Assembly (NCBI RefSeq): GCF_008642355.1
Contig: NZ_CP029193.1
Span: forward strand, 4,178,001-4,242,000
Direction: 5' to 3'
DNA from: Streptomyces venezuelae
GTDB taxonomy: Bacteria; Actinomycetota; Actinomycetes; Streptomycetales; Streptomycetaceae
Length of the DNA: 64,000 bases
Shown: one piece after another, positions 25,768 through 34,968 of the stretch
How the letters are laid out: every line of letters starts with the position of its first letter
How positions within the stretch are numbered: position 1 is the first letter of the stretch
Position numbers and translations under genes: made by a program
Notes under the pieces: generated by a model
What the model saw: the letters and a program-made list of their open reading frames with translations, nothing else
Told to the model about the DNA's origin: nothing
Database searches by the model: none

Positions 25768-26379
25768 TCAGAGGCGGTCGATCTCGGTGAGGTCGATGTC
25801 GATCGTGAAGGGGACGGCGAGCTTGAGCCGGTCGTGGTGGATGCCGGTGGGCGCGTAGGCGCCGGTGTGCGGGTCGAGTTCGTAGGTGTGGACCGCGGGC
25901 CGGTCGTTCTCGTCCATCGTGACCAGCCAGTAATGCCGGATGCCCGCTGCGGCGTACTTGCGGGGCTTGGTGTCCTGGTCACGCTCTTCGGAGTCGGGCG
26001 ACACGACTTCGACGGCGAGCAGGACGTCCTCGGCCTGGTAGCGCGTCTGCGTCTGGTCGGCGTCGGCCTCCGCGGCCACGACCACGAGGTCGGGCTCAGG
26101 CGCCTGCTTGCGTCCGAGGACGACGGCCATCTCGCGGCGGACCCGCAGGTGCTCGGGGACGGTGGCGCGCACCCCGTTCACCAAGAGGTCCATCGCCAGC
26201 GTGTGGAACTTGCGCTGCGGACTCACGAAGATCAGGCTCCCGTCGATCAACTCTGTGTGCGGCGGGAGGTCGAGGCTGAAGAATTCGTCCGTCGTGTAGC
26301 CGTCCTGAGGCGGCATCGGCCACGCCGAGCCGTCGGGTTGGAGCGCGTGCGGCGCTTCGGTGCGGGGTTCGGCGGTCAT
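25768..26379 (-). CDS. Uma2-family PD-(D/E)XK nuclease-like protein (DUF820)
   Basis: 203 aa. Core restriction-endonuclease fold: ELIDGSLIFVSPQRKFHTLAMDLL, catalytic-type residues in APEPDLVVVAAE (Asp) and LLAVEVVSPDSEERD (E-x-V/S), followed by K in KPRKYAAAGIRHYWLV. The family is greatly expanded in Streptomyces with no assigned role. ATG 26379 has GGGAGGAACC just upstream; ATG 26391 is less likely. Isolated gene. Confidence 0.8.
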   Translation of the reverse strand: MTAEPRTEAPHALQPDGSAWPMPPQDGYTTDEFFSLDLPPHTELIDGSLIFVSPQRKFHTLAMDLLVNGVRATVPEHLRVRREMAVVLGRKQAPEPDLVVVAAEADADQTQTRYQAEDVLLAVEVVSPDSEERDQDTKPRKYAAAGIRHYWLVTMDENDRPAVHTYELDPHTGAYAPTGIHHDRLKLAVPFTIDIDLTEIDRL

Positions 26380-26437
26380 GGTTCCTCCCATGGACGGGAT
26401 TCTCGGCCGTTCCGTCAGCGTACCCAGGGCCTACGAC

Positions 26438-26474
26438 GATGCCGCCACCCGAAAGGATCGAGTGGCGGCATCGC
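26438..26474. terminator. Terminator hairpin after acyl-CoA dehydrogenase gene
   Basis: CGATGCCGCCAC (26438-26449) pairs with GTGGCGGCATCG (26463-26474). Outer words CGTCAGCG and CGCTGACG extend the fold. It lies 3' of the minus-strand acyl-CoA dehydrogenase gene. Confidence 0.75.
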
Positions 26475-26511
26475 GCTGACGTGCGAACCGAGCCTGTACG
26501 GCCCGTACGGA

Positions 26512-28338
26512 CTAGAACGCCGCCTCGTCCAGCTCCATCAGGTCCAGCTCCACGCCCTCGGCGAGCTTCCGCTCGGTGGCGACGGTCGGGAGGACGTTCG
26601 CGGCGAAGAACTTCGCGGCCGCGATCTTGCCCTCGTAGAAGGCCTTGTCCTTCGCGGAGGCCGTGGCCAGCTTCTCGGCGGCCACTGCGGCGCCCCGGAG
26701 CAGCAGGTAGCCGACGACGACGTCGCCCGAGACCATCAGGAGGCGGGTCGTGTTCAGGCCCACCTTGTAGATGGACTTCACGTCCTGCTCGGTCGCCGCG
26801 AGGTCGGTCAGCATGACGCCGACGATGGCCTCCAGCTCGACCGCGGCCTTGGCCAGCTCCTCGCGGGCGCCGGCCAGCGCCTCGCCGCCCGTGCCGACCG
26901 CGAGGAACTTCTTGATCTCCTCGGCGAGGCCGTTCAGCGCGGCGCCCTGGTTGCGGACGATCTTCCGGAAGAAGTAGTCCTGGCCCTGGATGGCCGTCGT
27001 GCCCTCGTAGAGGGTGTCGATCTTGGCGTCACGGATGTACTGCTCGATCGGGTACTCCTGGAGGTACCCCGAGCCGCCGAACGTCTGGAGCGACTGCGCC
27101 AGCTGCTCGTAGGACTTCTCCGATCCGTAGCCCTTCACGATCGGCAGGAGCAGGTCGTTGAGGGCGTGCAGCTGCGACGCGTCCTCGCCCGCCGCCTCCT
27201 TGACCTGGATGTCGTCCTGGACGGCCGCGGTGTGCAGCACCAGGGCGCGCATGCCCTCCGCGTACGCCTTCTGCGTCATCAGCGAGCGGCGGACGTCCGG
27301 GTGGTGCGTGATGGTGACCTTGGGGGCCGTCTTGTCCATGAACTGGGCCAGGTCGGGGCCCTGCACGCGCTCCTTGGCGTACTCGAGCGCGTTCAGGTAG
27401 CCCGTCGAGAGCGTCGCGATGGCCTTCGTGCCGACCATCATGCGGGCGAACTCGATGATCATGAACATCTGGCGGATGCCGTCGTGCTTGTCGCCGATCA
27501 GCCAGCCCTTGGCGGGGTGCTGGTCGCCGAACGTCATCTCGCACGTGTTGGACGCCTTGAGGCCCATCTTGTGCTCGACGTTCGTGGCGTAGACGCCGTT
27601 GCGCTCGCCCAGCTCGCCGGTCTCCCAGTCGAACTCGTACTTCGGCACGAGGAAGAGGGAGAGGCCCTTGGTGCCGGGGCCCGCGCCCTCGGGGCGGGCG
27701 AGGACGTAGTGGAGGATGTTCTCCGACATGTCGTGCTCACCGGACGTGATGAAGCGCTTCACGCCCTCGATGTGCCAGGAGCCGTCCTCCTGCTGCACGG
27801 CCTTGGTGCGGCCCGCGCCCACGTCCGAACCGGCGTCCGGCTCGGTCAGGACCATCGTCGAGCCCCACTGCTTCTCGACGGCGATCTGCGCGATCTTCTT
27901 CTGCGCCTCGTTGCCCTCGGCGTGCAGGATGCCGGCGAACGCGGGACCGGACGAGTACATCCAGACCGCCGGGTTCGAGCCGAGCAGCAGCTCCGCGTAC
28001 GCCCAGATCAGGGAGCGCGGGGAGGTCGTGCCGCCGATCTCCTCGGGCAGGCCGAGGCGCCAGTACTCGGAGTCCATGAAGGCCTGGTAGCTCTTCTTGA
28101 AGGACGCCGGGACGGGCGCGGTGTTGGTCGCCGGGTCGAAGACCGGCGGGTTGCGGTCCGCGTCCTCGAAGGACTCGGCCAGCTCGTTCTCGGCAAGGCG
28201 GCGCAGTTCGTCGAGGATGCTCTTGGCGGTGTCGACGTCCATCTCCGCGAACGGGCCGGTGCCGTACAGCTTGTCGCGGCCGAGCACCTCGAAGAGGTTG
28301 AACTCGATGTCGCGGAGATTCGACTTGTAGTGGCCCAT
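26512..28338 (-). CDS. Acyl-CoA dehydrogenase, FadE5-like long form
   Basis: 608 aa, longer than ordinary ~390-aa acyl-CoA dehydrogenases because of an extra C-terminal helical region, as in mycobacterial FadE5. Motifs: N-terminal [17 protein letters not shown]-binding [41 protein letters not shown], then [36 protein letters not shown] containing the catalytic-loop EGT. Oxidises fatty acyl-CoA in beta-oxidation. ATG 28338 has GGAG upstream. A palindromic TTACCGACGGGTA overlaps the likely promoter. Confidence 0.9.
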   Translation of the reverse strand: MGHYKSNLRDIEFNLFEVLGRDKLYGTGPFAEMDVDTAKSILDELRRLAENELAESFEDADRNPPVFDPATNTAPVPASFKKSYQAFMDSEYWRLGLPEEIGGTTSPRSLIWAYAELLLGSNPAVWMYSSGPAFAGILHAEGNEAQKKIAQIAVEKQWGSTMVLTEPDAGSDVGAGRTKAVQQEDGSWHIEGVKRFITSGEHDMSENILHYVLARPEGAGPGTKGLSLFLVPKYEFDWETGELGERNGVYATNVEHKMGLKASNTCEMTFGDQHPAKGWLIGDKHDGIRQMFMIIEFARMMVGTKAIATLSTGYLNALEYAKERVQGPDLAQFMDKTAPKVTITHHPDVRRSLMTQKAYAEGMRALVLHTAAVQDDIQVKEAAGEDASQLHALNDLLLPIVKGYGSEKSYEQLAQSLQTFGGSGYLQEYPIEQYIRDAKIDTLYEGTTAIQGQDYFFRKIVRNQGAALNGLAEEIKKFLAVGTGGEALAGAREELAKAAVELEAIVGVMLTDLAATEQDVKSIYKVGLNTTRLLMVSGDVVVGYLLLRGAAVAAEKLATASAKDKAFYEGKIAAAKFFAANVLPTVATERKLAEGVELDLMELDEAAF

Positions 28339-28395
28339 GGCGAAGGCTCCGTAAGCAGGAAAGGGATGAATACCAGCAAGTAGCTACGATGATGC

Positions 28396-28408
28396 TACCC
28401 GTCGGTAA
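28396..28408. promoter_or_regulatory. Possible operator/promoter of the acyl-CoA dehydrogenase gene
   Basis: TACCCGTCGGTAA (minus strand TTACCGACGGGTA) is an inverted repeat with TACC/GGTA half-sites, about 60 bp before the ATG at 28338. On the minus strand a TAGCAT hexamer (-10-like) abuts it and TTGCGC lies upstream. A TetR-type fatty-acid regulator would be typical (inference). Confidence 0.35.
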
Positions 28409-28466
28409 TAAGGCGCAACCCCTAACCGCCCATCTGTGACGTCCGTGACTCAGTACGCTTACGCGC

Positions 28467-28958
28467 ATGTACGGCTACGACCAGAACCCCGGCGCCCAGC
28501 AGCAGTACGCCCCGCCGGGCGCGCAGCCGCCACCGCAGCAGATGCAGGGCATGCCCGGCGGTGGCTACGGCCAGCAGCCTCCGCTCTACCCCGAGCCCTC
28601 GCCGCCGTCCCTCGCGGACGCCGTGCGCGCCTTCACGACGGGGTCGATGTCCGCCGAGGACTTCCAGCAGATCTTCGCCACGTCGAAGGTCTACTGCCCG
28701 CGCGGCGACAACCCCGGCTTCCTCGCGCTGCACAACACGCAGCAGCCCGTGATCCCGATGTTCACCTCCCTCAAGGAACTGCGCCGGTACGCGGGCAAGG
28801 ACTCCAAGTACTTCGTCATCACCGGCGCGGAGGTCATCGACCTGCTGCCCACGGGGTACGGATTCGTCCTCGACATGGAGGGCGAGCACCGCATGGTGTT
28901 CGACGCGAAGGCCGTGGAGCAGATGGTCGACTTCGCGATGCGACGCATGTACGGGTGA
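28467..28958 (+). CDS. SseB-domain protein with Pro/Gln-rich N-terminus
   Basis: 163 aa. Residues 1-50 are Gln/Pro/Gly/Tyr-rich (QQQYAPPGAQPPPQQMQG). The rest is an SseB-like fold: LADAVRAFTTGSMSAEDFQQIFATSKVYCPRGD, VIPMFTSLKELRRYAG, YFVITGAEVIDLLPTGYGFVLD, and a DAKAVEQMVDFAMRRMYG end. SseB-like domains occur widely in actinobacteria with unknown function. ATG 28467 is divergent from the acyl-CoA dehydrogenase gene, sharing a 128-bp promoter region. Confidence 0.75.
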   Translation: MYGYDQNPGAQQQYAPPGAQPPPQQMQGMPGGGYGQQPPLYPEPSPPSLADAVRAFTTGSMSAEDFQQIFATSKVYCPRGDNPGFLALHNTQQPVIPMFTSLKELRRYAGKDSKYFVITGAEVIDLLPTGYGFVLDMEGEHRMVFDAKAVEQMVDFAMRRMYG

Positions 28959-29011
28959 CGCGCGCGCGTTGATCCATGGGTGGGCGGGGGCCGCCGCCGA
29001 TGCTCTGACCT

Positions 29012-30427
29012 ATGCCCTCGTCCAGGATCTCGCGTCGCCGCCCCACCGTTCTCGTGACCACCGCCGTGTGCGCGGCGGTGAGCGCGGCCCTGCTCGGCAC
29101 CGCTCCCGCGGAGACCGCCGCTCCCGCCGAGAACGGCGCCGACCGCGCCCGCCGTCTCTTCCTCGACCACGGCCCCAAGGCCGCCGTCATGACCGCCGCG
29201 CACCGCGGCCAGTGGCGCAAAGCCCCGGAGAACAGCATCGGCGCGCTCCGGGCGGCCTTCGCGGACGGCGCGGAGATCGTCGAGGTCGACGTCCGCGTGA
29301 CCAAGGACAGAGTCCCCGTCCTCATGCACGACGCGACCGTCGACCGCACCACGAACGGCAAGGGGCGCGTCTCCGACCTCACCCTCGCCCAGCTGCGCGG
29401 CCTCAGACTGCGCGCGGGGCTCGGCGGCCGCCACGCGCCGCTCACCGGAGAACGCGTCCCCACCGTCGCCGACGCCATGAAGGCCGCCCGCACGCTCGGG
29501 CTCGTCAACCTCGACCAGGCCTGGGAGGACCGCGAGGCCGTCTGGCGGGTCCTGGAGGAGACCGGCACCGTCCGCAACGGCCTCTTCAAGTCCGGCGCCC
29601 CGGTGCCGGAGGTGCGCGCGTTCCTCGGCCGCCACAAGGACGCGCTCTACATGCACGTCGTGGAGGACGACAACGCGGCGTCCGTCGGGGAGTTCGGGAA
29701 GAGCAGGCCGCCCGCTTTCGAGGTCGTCTTCGACGACGTCCGCGACAAGGTGGCCGCGCCCGCCTTCGTCCGTGGGCTGCGGGCGACCGGCCGCATCTGG
29801 TTCAACACCATGCGGGACGGCTTCGCCGCCCGCTTCACGGACGAGGCCTCCCTGATCGACCCCGCGCGCGGCTGGGGCAAGCTCATCGCCGACCACGGCG
29901 CGACGATCCTGCAGACCGACAACGTGGAGACGCTCAGGTCCTACCTGACCACGGGCGCCGCGGGCCGGGTGCCGCCCGGCGCGGTCCGCGTCCAGGCGGA
30001 GGGGTACGTCCCTGGCGGCGAGGGCAAGGCGTACCACGACACCGACGACGGGAACCGGGGGGACGGGCCGGGGCGGCGCGACGAGAACGTCGACGTGTGC
30101 GACCACGACGGTGCCGTGGTCGTGTGCTGGATGCGCGGTTCGGAGTGGCTCACGTACGCGATCGACGTGCCGAAGACCGGGCGGTACACGCTCAAGGTCC
30201 GGGTGTCGTCCCCGTACGAACCCGCGGGGACCTACCGGATCGCGTACGACGGCGGCAGGCCCGGCAAGGCCGTGCGGGTCGCGGGCACCACCGCCCACCA
30301 CGCCTTCTTCCTCCAGGACAGCCGTGACCCGCGGCAGCTCACCCGCGGCCGGCACACCCTGCGCCTCTCCCTGGACGAGGGCGCCTTCCAGAACTGGAAC
30401 CTCGACTACCTCCAGCTGGAGCCCTGA
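29012..30427 (+). CDS. Secreted glycerophosphodiester phosphodiesterase with C-terminal carbohydrate-binding-like domain
   Basis: 471 aa. Signal peptide ~1-35 after a basic start (SRISRRR). GDPD domain ~60-325 with catalytic pair H64-R65 (AHRG) and H106-D107, metal ligands E91 and D93 (IVEVDVR), and E73 in APENS. It continues into a ~140-residue beta-rich domain (VRVQAEGYVPGG...DYLQLEP) like CBM6/35 modules, which may target wall sugars or teichoic acids. Expected action: release of glycerol phosphate from glycerophosphodiesters or wall teichoic acid outside the cell. No PHO box noticed upstream. Single gene. Confidence 0.85.
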   Translation: MPSSRISRRRPTVLVTTAVCAAVSAALLGTAPAETAAPAENGADRARRLFLDHGPKAAVMTAAHRGQWRKAPENSIGALRAAFADGAEIVEVDVRVTKDRVPVLMHDATVDRTTNGKGRVSDLTLAQLRGLRLRAGLGGRHAPLTGERVPTVADAMKAARTLGLVNLDQAWEDREAVWRVLEETGTVRNGLFKSGAPVPEVRAFLGRHKDALYMHVVEDDNAASVGEFGKSRPPAFEVVFDDVRDKVAAPAFVRGLRATGRIWFNTMRDGFAARFTDEASLIDPARGWGKLIADHGATILQTDNVETLRSYLTTGAAGRVPPGAVRVQAEGYVPGGEGKAYHDTDDGNRGDGPGRRDENVDVCDHDGAVVVCWMRGSEWLTYAIDVPKTGRYTLKVRVSSPYEPAGTYRIAYDGGRPGKAVRVAGTTAHHAFFLQDSRDPRQLTRGRHTLRLSLDEGAFQNWNLDYLQLEP

Positions 30428-30467
30428 GGGAATTCCCGCCGGGCCCCGCTCGTTCCAGGTGGCAGAA

Positions 30468-30483
30468 AGTTCTACGTTCAACT
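30468..30483. promoter_or_regulatory. Imperfect inverted repeat upstream of the pirin gene
   Basis: AGTTCTACGTTCAACT is a 16-bp palindrome with four central mismatches (AGTT...ACGT...AACT), 27 bp before the pirin ATG. May be a repressor site; low support. Confidence 0.3.
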
Positions 30484-30510
30484 AAAGTGAGTGCACAGGA
30501 GGTACCGACC

Positions 30511-31467
30511 ATGCCTGCAGTGACTGTCGAGAACCCGCTGACCCTGCCCCGAGTGGTGGCGCAGGCCGACGCGACGCCGCGCCCCGTGCTCACCGTGACC
30601 ACGGCGCCGAGCGGCTTCGAGGGCGAGGGATTCCCGGTGCGCCGGGCCTTCGCGGGAATCAATTACAAGCACCTCGACCCGTTCATCATGATGGACCAGA
30701 TGGGCGAGGTGGAGTACGAGGCGGGCGAGCCGAAGGGCACGCCCTGGCACCCCCACCGGGGCTTCGAGACGGTCACGTACCTGATCGACGGGACCTTCGT
30801 CCACCAGGACTCCAACGGTGGCGGCGGCACCATCCAGAACGGCGACACCCAGTGGATGACGGCCGGCAGCGGCCTGCTCCACATCGAGGCGCCGCCGGAG
30901 TCCCTCGTCATGTCCGGCGGCCTCTTCCACGGCCTCCAGCTGTGGGTGAACCTGCCCGCGAAGGACAAGATGATGAACCCCCGCTACCAGGACATCCGCG
31001 GCGGCCAGGTCCAGCTGCTCACCACCCCGGACGGCGGCGCGCTGCTCCGCGTCATCGCCGGTGAGCTCGACGGCCACGAGGGCCCCGGCATCACGCACAC
31101 GCCGATCACGATGATCCACGCGACCGTGCGGCCCGGCGCCGAGGTGACGCTGCCCTGGCGCGAGGACTTCAACGGCCTCGCGTACGTCCTCGCGGGACGC
31201 GGCAGCGTGGGCACCGAGCGGCGCCCGGTCCACATGGGCCAGACCGCCGTCTTCGGCGCCGGGTCCTCGCTGACCGTCCGCGCGGACGAACGCCAGGACG
31301 CGCACGCCCCCGACCTGGAGGTCGTGCTGCTCGGCGGACAGCCGATCCGCGAGCCGATGGCGCACTACGGCCCGTTCGTGATGAACAGCCGGGCGGAGCT
31401 GCAGCAGGCCTTCGAGGACTTCCAGAAGGGCCTGCTCGGCACGGTCCCCGCCGTGCACGGCATGTAG
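30511..31467 (+). CDS. Pirin-family protein
   Basis: 318 aa, bicupin fold. Metal site in the N-terminal cupin: FIMMDQMGEVEYEAG, WHPHRGFETVTYLIDG (two His), HQDSNGG, and GSGLLHIEAPP with His/Glu. C-terminal cupin region FNGLAYVLAGRGSVG. Pirins can act as quercetinases or redox-linked transcription cofactors; the role here is open. ATG 30511 has AGGAGG nine bases upstream, so the earlier in-frame GTG at 30487 is rejected. Confidence 0.85.
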   Translation: MPAVTVENPLTLPRVVAQADATPRPVLTVTTAPSGFEGEGFPVRRAFAGINYKHLDPFIMMDQMGEVEYEAGEPKGTPWHPHRGFETVTYLIDGTFVHQDSNGGGGTIQNGDTQWMTAGSGLLHIEAPPESLVMSGGLFHGLQLWVNLPAKDKMMNPRYQDIRGGQVQLLTTPDGGALLRVIAGELDGHEGPGITHTPITMIHATVRPGAEVTLPWREDFNGLAYVLAGRGSVGTERRPVHMGQTAVFGAGSSLTVRADERQDAHAPDLEVVLLGGQPIREPMAHYGPFVMNSRAELQQAFEDFQKGLLGTVPAVHGM

Positions 31468-31533
31468 CCACGTCGTGGGCGGGCAGCCGTACATAACGTG
31501 CGGCGCCCGGAGCGACGTGCTCGGGTAGGAGGA

Positions 31534-32634
31534 GTGAGTACCCTCCTGCCCGAGCCCGTGCGCCGCATCGCCGCCTGGTGCGTCGTCCTCCTGCTCGTCA
31601 CCGGCGTGGCCGCCGTGGGGATCTGGCTGTGCGTCACCTTCAAGACCGCGGTGACCCCGGTCCTCCTCGCGCTGCTCGGCACCGCGCTCCTCGGACCGCT
31701 GTACCGGCGCCTGCTCAGGATGAAGGTGCAGCGCTCCCTCGCGGCGGGCCTCACCTGCGCGGCCGTCGTCGCCGTCGTCGGCGGCGCCGGCTACATCGTC
31801 GTCAAGGCGCTGATCGACAGCGGCGACCAGATCCTCGCCTCCCTCAAGCAGGCCGCCACGGACCTGTCGAAGTACTTCGGGGCGGCCGGGACCTCGCTCG
31901 ACGACATGGCGTCCAACGCCAAGGAACTCTTCGGCAAGTTCGGCGGAACCGCCGCGTCCGGAGTGATCAGCGGGCTCAGCACCGTCGGCGAGATGATGGC
32001 GATGGCCGTCCTCGCGCTGCTGCTCGTCTTCTTCTTCCTGCGCGACTCGGAGCGCGCCATGGGCACCCTGCGCCAGCTCGCCCCGGGCGACAGCGCCGAC
32101 TCCATCGAGGCCATGGCGCGGCGCGCCTTCGAGGCCATCGAGGGATTCATGCGCGGCACGACGATCATCGCGTTCATCGACGCCCTGTGCATCACCGTGG
32201 GGCTGCTGATCCTCGGCGTCCCCGGCGCCTGGGGCCTCGGCGCGCTCGTGTTCGTCGGCGCGTACATCCCCTACCTGGGCGCGTTCCTGTCCGGCGCCGT
32301 CGCCATCCTGGTCGCCCTCGCCGACCGCGGCTTCGCCATCGCGCTGTGGGCGCTCGGCGTGGTCCTCGCCGTCCAGCTCCTCGAAGGCCACATCCTCCAG
32401 CCGATGATCCAGAGCAGGACCGTGCAGATGCACCCGGCGGTCGTGATGCTGGCGATCACCGCGGGCGCCTCGGTGGCCGGGATCCTCGGCATGCTGCTCG
32501 CGGTGCCGCTGACGGCGGCGGCGTTCGGCATCGTCTCCGAGCTGCGGGGACGCTACTCCGGAACGTCGGCGTCCGCGTCCATGGCCAAGTCGTCCACGTC
32601 CACGAAACCGCCGGAGGCGCCCGCGTCCTCGTAG
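31534..32634 (+). CDS. AI-2E family transporter (PerM/YdiK-like)
   Basis: 366 aa, about 8 TM helices. Family layout: two paired N-terminal helices (VVLLLVTGVAAVGIWLCV), a long extracellular loop (DQILASLKQAATDLSKYF...), then helices with FFFLRDSERAMGTL, TIIAFIDALCITVGLLILGVPGAW, and the family motif GAYIPYLGAFLSG, EGHILQPMI. Substrate unknown; homologues export autoinducer or exchange Na+/H+. GTG 31534 (MSTLLPEPVRRIA) chosen over GTG 31498, though its AGGAGG is very close. Its 3' end overlaps the convergent signalling gene by 82 bp. Confidence 0.8.
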   Translation: MSTLLPEPVRRIAAWCVVLLLVTGVAAVGIWLCVTFKTAVTPVLLALLGTALLGPLYRRLLRMKVQRSLAAGLTCAAVVAVVGGAGYIVVKALIDSGDQILASLKQAATDLSKYFGAAGTSLDDMASNAKELFGKFGGTAASGVISGLSTVGEMMAMAVLALLLVFFFLRDSERAMGTLRQLAPGDSADSIEAMARRAFEAIEGFMRGTTIIAFIDALCITVGLLILGVPGAWGLGALVFVGAYIPYLGAFLSGAVAILVALADRGFAIALWALGVVLAVQLLEGHILQPMIQSRTVQMHPAVVMLAITAGASVAGILGMLLAVPLTAAAFGIVSELRGRYSGTSASASMAKSSTSTKPPEAPASS

Positions 32635-34781
32635 AGCTCGAACCAGATGCTCTTGCCGTCGCCGCGCGGATCCACGCCCCACGCCCCGGCGAGCAGCTCC
32701 ATCAGGACCAGGCCACGACCGGACGAGGCGAGCTCGCCCGGGTGGCGCTTGTGCGGCAGGTCGTCGCTGCCGTCGGCGACCTCGGCCCGCAGCCGCCGCG
32801 CCCCGGGCTCACCGGTGACCTCGGCGACCATCAGGGCGTCGCCGTCCGTGTGCACGAGGACGTTCGTGAGCATCTCGGAGACCATCAGGACCGCCGAGTC
32901 GACCTGGTCGTCGTCCGCCCAGTCGTGCAACAGGTCCCGCAGGTGGCTGCGGGCCCCCGCGATGCGCTCCGGCTCGGCCTGCGCGACGGTCAGGACGGTG
33001 CGGCGGGCGTCCGTGCGCCGCTCCGGGTGGCCCGTCCTGCTCAGCAGCAGCACGGCTATGTCGTCCTCGCGGCGGTCCGCGAAGGGGCCGGTGGTGTGGT
33101 GCGAGGAGGGCCCGTGCACGGCCTGCACGAGCGCGTCGGCGAGCTGCTCCAGGGCGTCGGGCTCGCCCTCCCCCGCGTACTCCTCCAGGGTCGCCCTGAT
33201 CCGCGACCAGCCGGTGTCCAGGTCGTGGCCGCCGGTCTCGATGAGGCCGTCGGTGCAGATCAGCATCGTCTCGCCGGGTTCAAGGACGAGCCGGGTGGTG
33301 GGGTAGTCGGCGTCGGGATCGATGCCGAGCGGCAGGCCCCCCGCGGCGGGGCGCAGCAGAACCGTTCCGTCGCTCATGCGTATCGCGGGCTCGGGGTGGC
33401 CCGCACGCGCCATCTCCAGGACGCCGGTCGCCGGGTCGGCCTCCACGTACAGGCAGGTCGCGAAGCGCGGGTCGTACTCGTTGGCCTCGTCGGCGCCCGT
33501 GCCGCTCGACCCGTAGGTGATGGACTCCGTGATCCCGGAGAGGAAGCGGGTGGCGCGGGAGAGGACCGCGTCGGGGCGGTGCCCCTCGGAGGCGTACGCG
33601 CGCAGGGCGATCCGCAGCTGCCCCATCAGGCCCGCCGCCCGCACGTCGTGCCCCTGCACGTCGCCGATGACGAAGGCGATACGGCCGCTGGGCAGCGGGA
33701 TCATGTCGTACCAGTCGCCGCCGACCTGCAGCCCGCCGCCCGTCGGCACATAGCGGGCGGCCACGCTCATCCCCGGGATCTGCGGCCCGAGCATCGGCAG
33801 CATCGACCGCTGCAGCCCCTCCGTCAGCTCCCGCTCGGACTCCGCGACCCCGGCCCGCGACAGGGCCTGCGCCAGCATCCGCGCCACCGTCGTCAGGACG
33901 GAGCGCTCGTCGGGCGTGAACGAGACGGGATACGTGAACGCCGCCATCCACGCCCCCATCGTGCGCCCGGCGACCGTCAGGGGCAGGAACGCCCACGACT
34001 GCCGCTCGAAGCGGCTGGCCAGCGGCCAGGCGGCGGGATAGCGCCTGCGGTAGTCCTCCGGGGTGGAGAGGTAGACGGCACGCCCCGTGCGCACCACCTC
34101 CGCGGCCGGGTAGTCCGTGTCCAGCGGCATCGCGGAGAAGGGGCCGTCGTCGCCGGGCTCGTGGCCGTGGTGCCCGATGATCGTCAGCCGCTCGCCCTCG
34201 ACCCCGAAGACCGCGAGGCCGTCCGGCGAGAACCCCGGCATGGAGAGCCCGCCGGCGACCCTGAGGACCTCCTCCGTGGAGCGCGCCTCGGCGAGCGCGC
34301 GCCCCGCGTCGAGCAGGAACGCCTCGCGCGAGCGGCGCCAGTCCCCGGTGACGGGGGTGCGGGCGGCGGTCCCCGGCGCGGGCTCGGTGACCTCCTGCAA
34401 GGTCCCCACCAGCTCGTACGCCTCGGTCGCGCCGTGCATCACCGGCTTGGAGCGGCTGCGCACGGTCCGCAGCACCCGCCGCCCGGTCTCGTCCATGATC
34501 CGCAGCCGGGCCTCGGCGAGGGTGCCCTCGGCGACGGCGAGCTGGACGGTTCCGTAGATCTCGTTCCAGTCGACCGGGTGGAAACGGGAGCGCACGCCCG
34601 CCTCGGAAAGGGTCTGGGCGCGGGCGGGCAGGCCGAGGAGCCGGGCCGCCTCGGCGTCGAGCGTGACAGTTCCGGACGCGTTGTCCCAGCGCCACAGACC
34701 GGTCGCGATCGCGGCCAGGACGTCCCGTACGGGAGGCAGGGAGTCGTCCCCCACCTGCAGGAGGGGATCGTCGGTGCGCAT
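32553..34781 (-). CDS. PAS-GAF-PP2C phosphatase-kinase (SpoIIE/RsbU + HATPase) regulator
   Basis: 742-aa cytosolic sensor likely in anti-sigma/sigma partner switching. PAS ~20-130 (VLAAIATGLWRWDNASGTV), GAF ~155-320 (WRRSREAFLLDAGRALAEARSTEEV), PP2C/SpoIIE ~330-580 with ARYVPTGGGLQVGGDWYD, FVIGDVQGHDVRAAG, GHPEPAI, and DDIAVLLL metal residues, then a HATPase_c_2 anti-sigma kinase domain ~600-720 (SEMLTNVLVHTDGD, RGLVLMELL). Phosphatase and kinase in one protein could both phosphorylate and dephosphorylate an anti-anti-sigma factor. Start ATG 34781. 3' end overlaps the AI-2E gene on the opposite strand. Confidence 0.88.
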   Translation of the reverse strand: MRTDDPLLQVGDDSLPPVRDVLAAIATGLWRWDNASGTVTLDAEAARLLGLPARAQTLSEAGVRSRFHPVDWNEIYGTVQLAVAEGTLAEARLRIMDETGRRVLRTVRSRSKPVMHGATEAYELVGTLQEVTEPAPGTAARTPVTGDWRRSREAFLLDAGRALAEARSTEEVLRVAGGLSMPGFSPDGLAVFGVEGERLTIIGHHGHEPGDDGPFSAMPLDTDYPAAEVVRTGRAVYLSTPEDYRRRYPAAWPLASRFERQSWAFLPLTVAGRTMGAWMAAFTYPVSFTPDERSVLTTVARMLAQALSRAGVAESERELTEGLQRSMLPMLGPQIPGMSVAARYVPTGGGLQVGGDWYDMIPLPSGRIAFVIGDVQGHDVRAAGLMGQLRIALRAYASEGHRPDAVLSRATRFLSGITESITYGSSGTGADEANEYDPRFATCLYVEADPATGVLEMARAGHPEPAIRMSDGTVLLRPAAGGLPLGIDPDADYPTTRLVLEPGETMLICTDGLIETGGHDLDTGWSRIRATLEEYAGEGEPDALEQLADALVQAVHGPSSHHTTGPFADRREDDIAVLLLSRTGHPERRTDARRTVLTVAQAEPERIAGARSHLRDLLHDWADDDQVDSAVLMVSEMLTNVLVHTDGDALMVAEVTGEPGARRLRAEVADGSDDLPHKRHPGELASSGRGLVLMELLAGAWGVDPRGDGKSIWFELYEDAGASGGFVDVDDLAMDADADVPE

Positions 34782-34968
34782 TGACCCACTTTAGGAAGAT
34801 GTACACGGTAGGCGCCACCGAGCCCCGTCGAGCCAGGCCGGTCCCGGGGCCCTCACCGGGCCCTCGGGAGGGTGGCCGGCACGGATATCCGGAAACCGAT
34901 CTTCGGCCGGACGGTAGCCTTGTGGGGGTCTGCTCTCTCCCCTATTCGCGAAGACTGGATGAACGACG

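Noticed and set aside
24169..28383. A 1404-codon open frame on the + strand
   Set aside because: It runs antisense through five well-supported minus-strand genes (LURP-like, DUF6458, M18 peptidase, Uma2, acyl-CoA dehydrogenase). High GC makes long false frames; residue content is Arg/Val/Asp-rich without domains.
30487..30510. Upstream GTG start of pirin
   Set aside because: The AGGAGG ribosome site lies inside that extension and points to ATG 30511.
31578..34784. A 1068-codon + strand frame and, at 53053-56376, an 1107-codon frame
   Set aside because: Both are antisense or out-of-frame shadows of clear genes (AI-2E permease and PP2C-kinase; EEP, membrane protein and ABC genes). No recognizable motif.
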